From assembly GCF_900102225.1 (NCBI RefSeq), contig NZ_FNBF01000002.1:1-64000 (forward strand): a DNA stretch of 64,000 bases. Reading direction: 5' to 3'. Source of the DNA: Eubacterium pyruvativorans (GTDB taxonomy: Bacteria; Bacillota; Clostridia; Peptostreptococcales; Anaerovoracaceae). Shown piece by piece: positions 1 through 8,566 of this stretch. Below the pieces are notes generated by a model that searched no databases, was not told where the DNA came from, and worked only from the letters and a program-made list of their open reading frames with translations. Within the stretch, counting starts at the first letter, position 1. Each line of letters begins with the position of its first letter. The translations under genes and the position numbers were made by a program.

Positions 1-98
1 TGGTAAGGCTCGTGGGAGACTACCACGTAGATAGGCCGGAGGTGTAAGTATGGTGACATACTCAGCTGACCGGTACTAATCGGCCGAAAGCTTGGTCA
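1..98 (+). rRNA. rrl: 23S ribosomal RNA, 3' end (partial)
   Basis: The first ~98 bases match the conserved 3' end of bacterial 23S rRNA, including the near-universal CTGACCGGTACTAATCGGCC block at 65-84 and the final GCTTGGTC that pairs with the 5' end of the molecule. The gene begins outside the window. The exact 3' end is estimated to within a few bases. Confidence 0.95.
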
Positions 99-190
99 GA
101 GATGACAATCGCAAGGCTTAGAGGAAGTGAAGCAGAGAGAAAGGCTTGTATGTTGTTCGGATTTGAGGGTACACCTCAACGAAACGAATA

Positions 191-305
<115 letters not shown>

Positions 306-312
306 TTTTCCG

Positions 313-340
313 AAAGCAGCCTTTTGGGGCTGCTTTTTTC
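313..340 (+). terminator. rRNA operon terminator
   Basis: AGCAGCC (315-321) pairs with GGCTGCT (328-334) around a 6-base loop, followed by a run of T. It ends the rRNA operon directly after 5S. Confidence 0.9.
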
Positions 341-411
341 ATGTCTTCGCATATGGGTAGATATACGTCTTCGGGAAGGAAGAATGTCGCATACACTCCT
401 ATCATTTGTGT

Positions 412-417
412 TATAAT
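412..417 (+). promoter_or_regulatory. -10 element for the tmk operon
   Basis: A perfect TATAAT lies 41 bases upstream of the small membrane-peptide start and downstream of the rRNA terminator. No convincing -35 is visible at the expected 389-394, so this may be a weak or activated promoter. Confidence 0.5.
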
Positions 418-458
418 ATATCGGTATAGCATCAGATAGAAACGTGTTGGAGGCGGGG

Positions 459-563
459 ATGGCTGTTTTGAAGTTCATGTTGTGCATACTGGTCTGTGTA
501 CCGTTTGCGGTAATCGCCCGCACGTTGGTCCGACAGCTCATGAAGAAGTACAGACGGAAATAG
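459..563 (+). CDS. 34-residue single-pass membrane peptide
   Basis: An ATG at 459 follows a strong GGAGGCGGGG ribosome binding site (449-458) and opens a 34-codon frame ending TAG at 561. The peptide starts MAVLKFMLCILVCVPFAVIA, a hydrophobic stretch of about 16-18 residues, and ends in a basic tail (LMKKYRRK), the charge layout of a small N-out or signal-anchor membrane protein. It is the first gene after the promoter and is followed 5 bases later by the tmk ATG at 569, so translation is probably coupled. I do not recognise a family. The ribosome binding site and the sensible membrane topology argue that it is real; its job (membrane peptide, leader for coupling, or both) is open. Confidence 0.6.
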   Translation: MAVLKFMLCILVCVPFAVIARTLVRQLMKKYRRK

Positions 564-568
564 ATGAT

Positions 569-1243
569 ATGGAAAAGGGTATTTTTATCAGTTTTGAAGG
601 TCTGGACGGTTCGGGGAAATCCACGCAGATGGAATATCTACGGCAGTATCTGGACGAGCGGGGCATCCCGTCGGTTTTTGTCAGGGAACCCGGAGGAACG
701 CCGATCGGTGAGAAAATCCGCAGCATTATTCTGGACCGCCAAAATGCCGGGATGGATCCGGTCACTGAGGCGATGCTCTATGCCGCCAGCCGGGCACAGC
801 TGGTCAGTGAGGTGATTGAGCCTGCGCTTGCTGCAGGGAAGGTGGTTGTCTGCGACCGTTATATTGACTCCAGCGTGGCATATCAGTCCTTCGGACGGGG
901 ATTGAAGTATAAGGTGGTGGAGATCAACGAGCATGCTGTGCGGGGGGTCATGCCGGATGTGACTTTTTGGCTGGACGTGCCGCCGGAGACAGGCCGGGCG
1001 CGCCGAACGGGCCGGGAACAGGACCGGCTGGAAGCAGAGCAGGAGGCTTTCTTCTACCGGGTGCAGGAAGGCTACCAGAAGCTGGCGGAGCATTTTCCGG
1101 AGCGGATCAGGCGGCTGGACGGCAGTCTGGACCGGGAGGAAATCCGGGAACGGATTGTCGGTTTTGTGAAGGACATGCTGGACCGCCGGGACGCTGCGGA
1201 CTGCGGGGAAATGGCGGACTTCCCGGAAGGCGGGGAGGCGTAG
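569..1243 (+). CDS. tmk: thymidylate kinase
   Basis: Phosphorylates dTMP to dTDP with ATP in the cytoplasm, feeding DNA synthesis. At 224 residues it has the normal family length. The P-loop (GLDGSGKST, residues 11-19) stands right after the usual N-terminal strand, the DRY motif (CDRYIDSSVAYQ) lies near residue 95, and the LID region is RTGREQDR. An in-frame ATG exists at 482, but it lies inside the 34-codon peptide gene in another frame and would add 29 residues unlike the family, so I start at 569. The holB start follows one base after the stop; tmk-holB-ricT order is classic for Bacillota. Confidence 0.95.
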   Translation: MEKGIFISFEGLDGSGKSTQMEYLRQYLDERGIPSVFVREPGGTPIGEKIRSIILDRQNAGMDPVTEAMLYAASRAQLVSEVIEPALAAGKVVVCDRYIDSSVAYQSFGRGLKYKVVEINEHAVRGVMPDVTFWLDVPPETGRARRTGREQDRLEAEQEAFFYRVQEGYQKLAEHFPERIRRLDGSLDREEIRERIVGFVKDMLDRRDAADCGEMADFPEGGEA

Positions 1244-1244
1244 A

Positions 1245-2090
1245 ATGCTCCTGGGTGATTTTCAGAAATACGGCAGTGCAGCGGAGAAACTGGGCCGTGC
1301 CATCCGGGCCGGAATGCCGGCTCATGCGTACATTCTGGAGGGAGACTATAATGTGCCGAAACTGGCGTTCGCCCGGGCGGCGGCGAAGGCGCTGGTCTGT
1401 CCGGAGATGCCGGGCACAGGATGCGGGCACTGCAGTACCTGCCGGAAGATCGAAAATGGAAATTATGAGGATCTGTATGAAGTGATTCCCAGTGATACCA
1501 CGGGGAAGAACACGGGAATCTATTCGGTGAAGGATGAGCAGATCGACCGTCTGATCGGCGATCTGATGATGAAACCGGCGGCAGGTCCACGGAACCTGGC
1601 GATCATCACAGAAGCGGACAGTATGACCTCCCGGGCCCAGAATCACCTGCTGAAGACACTGGAGGAACCGTACCCGGGCACAGTGATCATGCTGCTTTCG
1701 GAAAACAGGGATAAACTGCTGAATACGATTCAGTCTCGCTGTGTGACCCTTCGTCTGAACGACGTGGACCGGGGCGAGGACGGTGTGATGCAGCAGCTTG
1801 CGGGGGAGATTCTCCGGGACATTGCTGCGGGCGCCTACTTCTATGATATGAAGAAGAAACTGGAAGACGCTCTGGAGAGGCGGGCGGATGCGTATGCTTT
1901 TTTTGATGCAATGGAGGCCGCTCTGGGGAAATGTCTCCGGGGAGCGGGGCCTTTTCCGCCGGAACTTGCGGCGTCCTGTGTATCCTCTGTGGAGGAGGCA
2001 CGCCGGGCCGTGCAGGGAAACGGTATTTATAAATATGCGGCGAAGAATCTGCTGCTGAAGCTGGAGGATGCCGCAGAACGGGCACGATAG
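1245..2090 (+). CDS. holB: DNA polymerase III clamp loader, delta prime subunit
   Basis: 281 residues. Part of the clamp-loader ATPase complex that opens the beta ring at replication forks. The AAA+ fold is recognisable but the P-loop is degenerate (GDYNVPKL near 33-40), as expected for delta prime. A zinc module has Cys52, Cys60, Cys63 and Cys66. The sensor/arginine-finger region shows the SRC motif (IQSRCVTL) and the preceding KTLEEPYPGTV strand. Starts right after tmk with GGGGAGGC as ribosome binding site and is followed by ricT 10 bases on. A diverged gamma/tau paralogue is less likely because the ATP site is missing. Confidence 0.92.
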   Translation: MLLGDFQKYGSAAEKLGRAIRAGMPAHAYILEGDYNVPKLAFARAAAKALVCPEMPGTGCGHCSTCRKIENGNYEDLYEVIPSDTTGKNTGIYSVKDEQIDRLIGDLMMKPAAGPRNLAIITEADSMTSRAQNHLLKTLEEPYPGTVIMLLSENRDKLLNTIQSRCVTLRLNDVDRGEDGVMQQLAGEILRDIAAGAYFYDMKKKLEDALERRADAYAFFDAMEAALGKCLRGAGPFPPELAASCVSSVEEARRAVQGNGIYKYAAKNLLLKLEDAAERAR

Positions 2091-2100
2091 GAAGTAAGAA

Positions 2101-3579
2101 ATGGAAAATAGAGATAGAATGGCGCCGGCGGACCGGGAGGTTCTGACGAAACCGGCGGAAGAAGAGATGGCAGCGGACGGCGCAGCCGGCTCCGTGACGG
2201 AGACCAGTGGAGCGTCGGAAGTGAATGAAAATCCGGAGGTGAACGCAGCCCCGGAGGCGCCGGAGGCGAATGAAAATCCGGATGCGGGCGACAGTCCGGA
2301 GGAAAATGCAGCCCCGGAAACGCCGGAAGCGCCGGAGGAGGATTTCCCGGCCATGCCGGCCCATCCCCACATCACCGCAGATGTGGTGGGGGTCCGCTTT
2401 AAGAAAATGGGAAAGATGTACTACTTCGATCCGAACGGTCTGGATCCGAAGGCAGAGGAACACGTCATCGTGGAGACTGCCCGGGGCATGGAGTTCGGAA
2501 CGGTCTCCATGGGCGTGACGGCGGTGAACGACAACGATGTGGTAAAACCGCTGAAGAAGGTGGTGCGCATCGCCGACGAGGAGGACATCCGGCGCCACGA
2601 GGAAAACGAGGCGAAGAAGGGCGATGCAATGCGGATCTGTCAGGAGAAGATTGCGAAGCACCATCTGGAAATGAAACTGATCGATGTGGAGTACACATTC
2701 GATAATAACAAGATTATCTTCTACTTCACCGCCGACGGCCGGGTGGATTTCCGGGAGCTGGTGAAGGATCTGGCCGGAGTGTTCAAGATGCGGATCGAGC
2801 TTCGGCAGATCGGTGTCCGGGATGAGGCGAAGATGCTGGGGGGAATCGGGTGCTGCGGCAGAGAACTTTGCTGCGCCACCTGGCTTACAGACTTCCAGCC
2901 GGTTTCCATCAAGATGACGAAGACCCAGAACCTGTCCCTGAATCCGACAAAAATCAGCGGGGTGTGCGGCCGGCTGATGTGCTGCCTGAAGTATGAGAAC
3001 GACACTTACCTGGAGCTGGGAAAGGATCTCCCGTCCGTGAATGAGCGGGTGAAGACCGAAGACGGCATGGGGAAGGTCATTGAGACCAATATTCTGAAAG
3101 GAACCGTTCGTGTCCGGATGTACACCGGCGAGAAAGACGAGAACGGTCAGGATAAGCTGGGTTCCGATATCATCGAGTACGGGAAGGAAGATATCGTCCG
3201 GCTGGGGAAGCGCCGGAACGGAAAAGCGCCGGAGAGAAGCGGTTCCCACGGATGCGGAAAGTGTCCGAAAATGATGGCGGAGGCTGCTCTGGAAGCGGCC
3301 GCTGCAGCGAAAGAGAAGGCTGACCGGGTGGAAACTTCGGGAGAAGGCCAGGAACGGCCGGATGGCAGCCGCCGGTCTTCCGGCGGCGGAAGCCGGCGTG
3401 AGCGCAGGGAACGCCCGAACCGGTCATCTGCCAGAGACCGGCGGAAGGACGACCGAAAACGGGAGCGGAAACCGGAGGAATCCGGAAGAGAGAAGAGCGG
3501 CCGTTCCGGCCGCAGCGGCAGCCGAAACGGTCACCGTCGACGGAAGAACCAGGACGGGGGAGAACGGAATGAGTCGTAG
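2101..3579 (+). CDS. ricT: RicT/YaaT (PSP1 domain) protein with long tails
   Basis: PSP1-domain protein. In Bacillus, RicT works with RicA and RicF as an Fe-S protein complex that promotes RNase Y-dependent RNA maturation and sporulation. The core (about residues 95-370) carries the hallmark cysteine clusters GCCGRELCC and CGRLMCC. Two unusual tails flank it: an N-terminal ~90-residue Glu/Pro/Ala-rich acidic segment with repeated NPE/APE/PEA units, and a C-terminal ~110-residue Arg/Gly/Ser-rich basic segment that looks disordered and could bind RNA. At 492 residues it is well above the ~275 of B. subtilis RicT. The following methyltransferase start overlaps its last 11 bases. Confidence 0.88.
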   Translation: MENRDRMAPADREVLTKPAEEEMAADGAAGSVTETSGASEVNENPEVNAAPEAPEANENPDAGDSPEENAAPETPEAPEEDFPAMPAHPHITADVVGVRFKKMGKMYYFDPNGLDPKAEEHVIVETARGMEFGTVSMGVTAVNDNDVVKPLKKVVRIADEEDIRRHEENEAKKGDAMRICQEKIAKHHLEMKLIDVEYTFDNNKIIFYFTADGRVDFRELVKDLAGVFKMRIELRQIGVRDEAKMLGGIGCCGRELCCATWLTDFQPVSIKMTKTQNLSLNPTKISGVCGRLMCCLKYENDTYLELGKDLPSVNERVKTEDGMGKVIETNILKGTVRVRMYTGEKDENGQDKLGSDIIEYGKEDIVRLGKRRNGKAPERSGSHGCGKCPKMMAEAALEAAAAAKEKADRVETSGEGQERPDGSRRSSGGGSRRERRERPNRSSARDRRKDDRKRERKPEESGREKSGRSGRSGSRNGHRRRKNQDGGERNES

Positions 3580-4438
3580 ACTGGATGAGACCCAATTTCC
3601 GGGTCTTCACATCTGGCAGGATCCGGAGATGTTCTGCTTCGGCACCGATGCGGTGCTGCTCTCCGGTTTCACGGCCCGTCTCGTTCAACGGATGAAGGGA
3701 CGGAAGATGGTCCGGAACCTGGTGGATCTTGGCTGCGGGAACGGGATCATGCCCGTTCTGCTGGCCCGGGAAACGGAAATCCCCGAGATTACCGGGGTGG
3801 AGATGCTTCCCCGGGCTTGCGAACTGGCCAGAGAGAGTGTGGAGATGAACGGTCTGAGCGACCGGATACGCATTCTCCGGGCCGATATTGCCTGCGTGCT
3901 GGATTCCAGGAAGGAAAAAGGCGGAATGCAGGGAGTATCCGGCGCAGATCAGACGGTATTCGACGCAGACTCGCGTGTGTTCGACGCAGACCGGATCCGG
4001 TCCATGTTCAACACCTGTGATATGGTGATTTCCAATCCGCCCTACATGAAGCAGGGGCACGGCAGGCAGAATGCTCTGCCGGAGCGGCTGGCGGCCAGGC
4101 AGGAAACCACGGCGGACCTGGAAGCTTTTTTGAAACTGGGCGGGAAACTGCTTCGGTCCGGCGGATCCTTCTGCATGGTCCACCGGGCGAACCGCATGGC
4201 AGATATACTGAGCATCAGCCGGGCTCTCCGGCTGGAGCCGAAACTGCTGCGGCTGGTCAGCGGAAGACGGGGAGAAGAACCGAAACTTCTGCTTCTGCAG
4301 ATGGTGAGGGACGGCGGTGCGGAGCTCCGAGTTCTTCCCGAAATGGCAATCCGGGAGGCGGACGGCAGTTTTTCGGAGGAGATGCTTTCATATTACTATG
4401 GGTGCCGGACAGAGGGAAATGTATTGAAATTCTTATAG
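3569..4438 (+). CDS. tRNA1(Val) (adenine37-N6)-methyltransferase-like protein
   Basis: SAM-dependent methyltransferase of the TrmN6/YfiC type, expected to methylate an adenine N6, in the best known case A37 of tRNA-Val. Motif I is VDLGCGNG (52-59) and the catalytic N6-adenine motif is NPPY (156-159). The frame is open from 3362, but the conserved N-terminus (FPGLHIWQDPEMFCFGTDAVLL) starts with the ATG at 3569, which overlaps the ricT end. A short insertion near residues 115-145 contains three copies of a GADQ/VFDAD-like unit encoded by a near-repeat (3943-3992), probably a recent slippage expansion. 289 residues, slightly above the usual ~250. tRNA target inferred only. Confidence 0.8.
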   Translation: MSRRLDETQFPGLHIWQDPEMFCFGTDAVLLSGFTARLVQRMKGRKMVRNLVDLGCGNGIMPVLLARETEIPEITGVEMLPRACELARESVEMNGLSDRIRILRADIACVLDSRKEKGGMQGVSGADQTVFDADSRVFDADRIRSMFNTCDMVISNPPYMKQGHGRQNALPERLAARQETTADLEAFLKLGGKLLRSGGSFCMVHRANRMADILSISRALRLEPKLLRLVSGRRGEEPKLLLLQMVRDGGAELRVLPEMAIREADGSFSEEMLSYYYGCRTEGNVLKFL

Positions 4439-4467
4439 ATATGATATATAGTACGGGAGGTCTTGCA

Positions 4468-4800
4468 ATGATTACCATTAACGTGAAGAGTGCGCTGATC
4501 GCTCTGGTGCTGCTGGCTCTGCTGATTCTGCTGATCATGCTGATTGTATTGGTGAAGAACCTGATTACCACCGTGAAGAACGTGAACCGGATAACGGAGG
4601 ATGCAGGGACGATCACGTCGATTGCGGCCAGCAAGTCCACGGATCTGAGCAGCATTCTGGGTGATGTGAAGAGTGCCGTACAGGATGTGACAGAGGCTGT
4701 GAAGGGAAACAGGAACCTGATCGGCGCAGTGACCAACCTGGGAAAGGCGGTCGCTTCTATGGCGGCATTCCTGAAGAAGGATTCTTCTGACGAGTTGTAG
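4468..4800 (+). CDS. small membrane-anchored protein, DUF948-like
   Basis: 110 residues. One transmembrane segment (about residues 9-31, very Leu/Ile-rich) is followed by a predicted coiled, amphipathic tail rich in V, T, S and N (VKNVNRITEDAGTITSIAAS). This is the layout of DUF948-type general stress or division-associated proteins, but the match is by pattern only. Start chosen at the ATG preceded by GGGAGG (4455-4460); the frame extends upstream to 4402 without a ribosome binding site. It is probably the last gene of the tmk operon. Confidence 0.6.
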   Translation: MITINVKSALIALVLLALLILLIMLIVLVKNLITTVKNVNRITEDAGTITSIAASKSTDLSSILGDVKSAVQDVTEAVKGNRNLIGAVTNLGKAVASMAAFLKKDSSDEL

Positions 4801-4815
4801 GATAATCAAAAAATC

Positions 4816-4843
4816 TTCACAGAACTGCGTTATAGTATATATT
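4816..4843 (+). promoter_or_regulatory. putative promoter of the abrB-like gene
   Basis: TTCACA (4816-4821), 16-base spacer, TATATT (4838-4843), about 155 bases upstream of the regulator start. The long leader is unexplained. The call is by eye and moderate. Confidence 0.35.
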
Positions 4844-4999
4844 CAGCGCACTGGGCCTGAATGAGGTTCGGTGGGCGAGAAATATATAATTAATGTGTAT
4901 TACTATGAGCTGTATAGATGTCAGGCCGTGATCCGTTCCATTACTTTGAAGACGGCATCACAGTTCAAGGTCGTCGATTCGACGAAAGGAGAAATGTGT

Positions 5000-5242
5000 A
5001 TGAAGGCAACAGGTATTGTCAGACCGGTAGATGCTCTGGGACGAATTGTTATTCCCGTGGAATTACGGAGAAATCTTGACATCCAAACGAACGACTCACT
5101 GGAAATCTTTGTGGACGGGTCCTATATCATGCTGAAGAAGTATGAGCCGACTTGTGTTTTCTGCGGTAATGCGGATAATGTGAAGCTTGTGAAGGGAAAG
5201 TATGTTTGTGCTGACTGTCTCGAAGAGATGAAGAAACTCTAA
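5000..5242 (+). CDS. AbrB/SpoVT-type transcription regulator with zinc-ribbon tail
   Basis: 80 residues. The N-terminal half is the swapped-hairpin AbrB DNA-binding domain (GIVRPVDALGRIVIPVELRR, then NDSLEIFVDGSYIML). The C-terminal half has CVFCG and CADC pairs about 20 residues apart, a likely small zinc ribbon. Such two-part proteins are common transition-state regulators in Clostridia. Start chosen at the second ATG (5000), 8 bases after AAAGGAG; the ATG at 4994 is too close to it. Target genes are unknown. It stands alone between the tmk operon and murA. Confidence 0.88.
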   Translation: MKATGIVRPVDALGRIVIPVELRRNLDIQTNDSLEIFVDGSYIMLKKYEPTCVFCGNADNVKLVKGKYVCADCLEEMKKL

Positions 5243-5287
5243 CCAGTTTCTTTGAATGGGAGCAGTCATGGGCATCTGGAGGAAAAT

Positions 5288-6553
5288 GTGGCGAAATTTT
5301 TAGTTCAGAACAGCGGTCCGCTGAATGGTGTGGTGAAAATCAGCGGGGCGAAGAATTCCGTGCTGCCGCTCATGGCGGCGGGAATTCTGCCGGACGAGAA
5401 GTGTACGATCTCGGACGTGCCGGCGCTTCGGGATGTGCGCGTCATGCGCGAAATTCTGGAATCGCTGGGCGGTACGATTGCCGACGCCGGAGATCATGTG
5501 CTGGATATCGACATGAGTACGCTGACCACGAATGTGGCGAATTATGAACTGGTGAGCAAGATGAGGGCGTCGTTTCTCATCATGGGTCCGCTTCTGGCGA
5601 AGACCGGCGAAGCGAAGGTTCATATGCCGGGCGGCTGCACGATCGGCGCACGGCCGATCGATCTGCATCTGAAGGGGTTCCGTGCCCTGGGAGCAGAGAC
5701 GATTGTGAAGGATTATGCCGTGGAGGCAATCGCGCCGAAAGGCGGTCTGGTGGGAGCGAATATCTACCTGGATTTCCCGAGCGTGGGCGCTACCGAGAAC
5801 ATCATGATGGCTGCCGTTCTGGCGAAGGGAACCACCTACATAATCAATGCGGCGGAAGAGCCGGAGATTGTCGATCTGGCCAACTTCCTGAACAAAATGG
5901 GCGCCAGAGTGAAGGGCGCCGGCACCGATCAGATCAAGATCGAGGGGGTGGAGCGGCTCCACGGAGCAGACCACACGGTGATTCCCGACCGGATTGAGAC
6001 GGGAACCTACATGCTGGCATCAGCGATCACCCGGGGCGAGATCCTGATCAAGAACGTGGTGCCGGACCACATCCGCCCGATCACGGCGAAACTCAGAGAG
6101 TGCGGTGTTCTGGTGGAGGTCGGCGACGAGGGACTCTACGTGGTGGCGGACCGAAATGAGCTGACGTCCACAAACATCAAGACCCTGCCGTACCCGGGCT
6201 TTCCGACGGATATTCAGTCGCCGTTCATGGCCTTCCTGACAACGGTAGAAGGGGAGAGCAGTGTCATCGAGACGGTTTTCGAAAACCGGTTCATGCACGT
6301 GGCGGAACTGAACCGGATGGGTGCCGATATTCAGGTGGACGACAACCGGGCGATTATTCCGGGCAGCAAGCGCCTGGAGGGAGCTCAGGTCGTTGCCACG
6401 GACCTTCGGGCGGGGGCCGCCATGGCTCTGGCCGGTCTGGTGGCATCCGGAACCACCGAGATTTCGGAGATCTTCCATATCGAGCGGGGATATGAACGGT
6501 TCATTGAGAAGTTCCGTGCGCTGGGAGCAGATATTCAGCGGGTGGACGACTAA
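5288..6553 (+). CDS. murA: UDP-N-acetylglucosamine 1-carboxyvinyltransferase
   Basis: First committed step of peptidoglycan synthesis: transfers enolpyruvate from PEP to UDP-GlcNAc; the target of fosfomycin. 421 residues from a GTG start at 5288 with GGAGG 5 bases upstream; the ATG at 5252 would add 12 atypical residues. Substrate motif ISGAKNSVLPLM (Lys-Asn pair) is near the N-terminus, and the flexible loop with the catalytic cysteine (MPGGCTIGARPIDLH) is near residue 116. Cysteine rather than aspartate is kept there, so fosfomycin sensitivity of this copy would be expected. Followed 33 bases later by fbp. Confidence 0.95.
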   Translation: MAKFLVQNSGPLNGVVKISGAKNSVLPLMAAGILPDEKCTISDVPALRDVRVMREILESLGGTIADAGDHVLDIDMSTLTTNVANYELVSKMRASFLIMGPLLAKTGEAKVHMPGGCTIGARPIDLHLKGFRALGAETIVKDYAVEAIAPKGGLVGANIYLDFPSVGATENIMMAAVLAKGTTYIINAAEEPEIVDLANFLNKMGARVKGAGTDQIKIEGVERLHGADHTVIPDRIETGTYMLASAITRGEILIKNVVPDHIRPITAKLRECGVLVEVGDEGLYVVADRNELTSTNIKTLPYPGFPTDIQSPFMAFLTTVEGESSVIETVFENRFMHVAELNRMGADIQVDDNRAIIPGSKRLEGAQVVATDLRAGAAMALAGLVASGTTEISEIFHIERGYERFIEKFRALGADIQRVDD

Positions 6554-6586
6554 GGAACAACAAGAAGGACATATTAGGGGGACATC

Positions 6587-8554
6587 ATGGCGGACACGAA
6601 ATTTCTGCAGCTCCTGTCGAAGGATTATCCCAACATACAGGCTGCATCCGCAGAAATCATAAACTTGAAAGCGATTCTTGCGCTGCCGAAGGGCACCGAA
6701 TATTTCCTCAGCGATCTGCACGGAGAGCATGAGGCGTTCATTCACATGCTGAAGAGTGCCTCCGGTACGATCCGGGCGAAGATCGACGAGCATTACAGCG
6801 GCATTCTCAGTGAGCGGGACCGGTATGATCTGGCCTCACTGATCTATAACGCAGATGCGGAAATCAGGCGCAGGAAGAAAACGGAAGAGAATTTCGACGA
6901 CTGGTGCAAGGTCGTGATCTATCGTCTGGTCACCATCTGTCAGTCTGTCTCCACGAAATATACCAGGTCCAAGGTCCGCCGCAGACTGCCGGCGTATCTG
7001 GACTACGCTATGGACGAACTTCTCCACGCAGACGACGAGGAGAACAAGGCCCATTATTACAATGAAATTATTTCCTCCGTTGTGGAGTGCGGCATCGCCG
7101 AGACGTTCATTCGGGAACTGGCGGATGCGATCAGCAGTCTGGCGGTGGATCAGCTTCACATCATCGGTGACATCTTCGACAGAGGTGCTCATCCGGATTT
7201 CATCATGGACTTTCTGATGAAATATCATGATGTGGATTTCCAGTGGGGGAACCATGACATCGTCTGGATCGGCGCTGCCTGCGGCCACAGAGCCTGCATC
7301 GCCAATATCCTCCGCATGAACATCAGTTACAACAATTTCGATATGCTGGAGATCGGGTACGGCATCAATCTCCGCCCGCTGGCGGTGATGGCCGAGGAGA
7401 TCTACGGCGATGATGACTGTGAGGCATTCAAGCCCCACATTCTGGACCGGAACAAGTACGACCCGGTGGACGAACAGATGGCAGCGAAAATGCACAAGGC
7501 CATTTCCATCATCCAGTTCAAGCTGGAAGGGCAGCGGATCAAGGCACATCCGGAATACGGCATGGAGAATCGTCTGCTGCTGGACAAGATCAACTGGGAG
7601 AAGGGCACCGTCACCGTGGAAGGGAAAGAGTGGCCGATGCGGGACAGAAACCTGCCGACCGTGGACCCGAAGGATCCGTACAAGCTGACGGAAGAGGAGC
7701 AGTTCGTCATTGATTCGCTCCGGGCTTCCATCATGAATTCCGAAAAACTCCAGAGCCACATCCGTTACCTGTTCAGCCACGGTGCGCTGTACGAAGTCTG
7801 CAACGGGAATCTGCTGTATCACGGCTGTATCCCGATGACGGAGGACGGCGAATTCACCGAGCTGACATTCAACGGAAAGAAGTATCACGGGAAATCTCTG
7901 ATGGCGTATCTGGACAGCCAGGTACGGAAGGAGTTCTTCACCCCGGCGGAATCCCAGGAACACGGGATTCCGGGGGATCTGATGTGGTACCTCTGGGAAG
8001 GAAAGGATTCTCCGCTGTTCGGAAAAGAGAAGATGACCACCTTCGAGCGGCTCTTCATCCGGGACAAGGCTTCCCACAAGGAGCCGGTACGGCCGTACTA
8101 CAAGCTCCGGGAGGAGAAGGCTCCGTGTGAGAAGATTCTCCGGGAGTTCGGCCTGGATCCGACCCGGTCCAAGATCCTGAACGGTCATGTGCCGGTAAAG
8201 ATCAAGGACGGTGAGAGCGCCGTGAAGGGAGGAGGCCTCCTCTACGTCATCGACGGCGGCATATCGAAAGCATATCAGAAACAGACGGGCATCGCAGGTT
8301 ATACATTCATCTTCAATTCCCGTTTTATGGCGCTGGCAGAACACAAGCCATACACACCGCTCCGGGAGGACGGCACCCAGGTATTCCATTCTCCGGAAAT
8401 GCGGGAGGTGGAGAAACTGCCGCGCAGAATGCTGATTATAGACACGGACCAGGGCCGGGAACTGCAGCAGCAGGTTCAGGATATGAAACAACTGGTCGAA
8501 GCCTATCGGAACGGGATCTTGAAAGAGGATTACAGCTGCCTGCCGCGAAAGTAG
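6587..8554 (+). CDS. fbp: fructose-1,6-bisphosphatase, class III
   Basis: Gluconeogenic hydrolysis of fructose 1,6-bisphosphate. 655 residues, the size of the Firmicutes-specific Fbp (class III), unrelated to FBPase I/II. It is a metallophosphoesterase with motifs SDLHGEHE (42-49), GDIFDRG (194-200) and GNHD (221-224). Strong GGGGG ribosome binding site. In Bacillus the enzyme is stimulated by PEP; that is family knowledge, not visible here. lplA starts 12 bases downstream, suggesting co-transcription from murA onward. Confidence 0.95.
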   Translation: MADTKFLQLLSKDYPNIQAASAEIINLKAILALPKGTEYFLSDLHGEHEAFIHMLKSASGTIRAKIDEHYSGILSERDRYDLASLIYNADAEIRRRKKTEENFDDWCKVVIYRLVTICQSVSTKYTRSKVRRRLPAYLDYAMDELLHADDEENKAHYYNEIISSVVECGIAETFIRELADAISSLAVDQLHIIGDIFDRGAHPDFIMDFLMKYHDVDFQWGNHDIVWIGAACGHRACIANILRMNISYNNFDMLEIGYGINLRPLAVMAEEIYGDDDCEAFKPHILDRNKYDPVDEQMAAKMHKAISIIQFKLEGQRIKAHPEYGMENRLLLDKINWEKGTVTVEGKEWPMRDRNLPTVDPKDPYKLTEEEQFVIDSLRASIMNSEKLQSHIRYLFSHGALYEVCNGNLLYHGCIPMTEDGEFTELTFNGKKYHGKSLMAYLDSQVRKEFFTPAESQEHGIPGDLMWYLWEGKDSPLFGKEKMTTFERLFIRDKASHKEPVRPYYKLREEKAPCEKILREFGLDPTRSKILNGHVPVKIKDGESAVKGGGLLYVIDGGISKAYQKQTGIAGYTFIFNSRFMALAEHKPYTPLREDGTQVFHSPEMREVEKLPRRMLIIDTDQGRELQQQVQDMKQLVEAYRNGILKEDYSCLPRK

Positions 8555-8566
8555 GAGAATAAAAAA

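Noticed and set aside
482-568. Upstream ATG for tmk adding 29 residues
   Set aside because: It falls inside the 34-codon peptide gene in another frame, has no ribosome binding site, and the extra residues do not fit the family.
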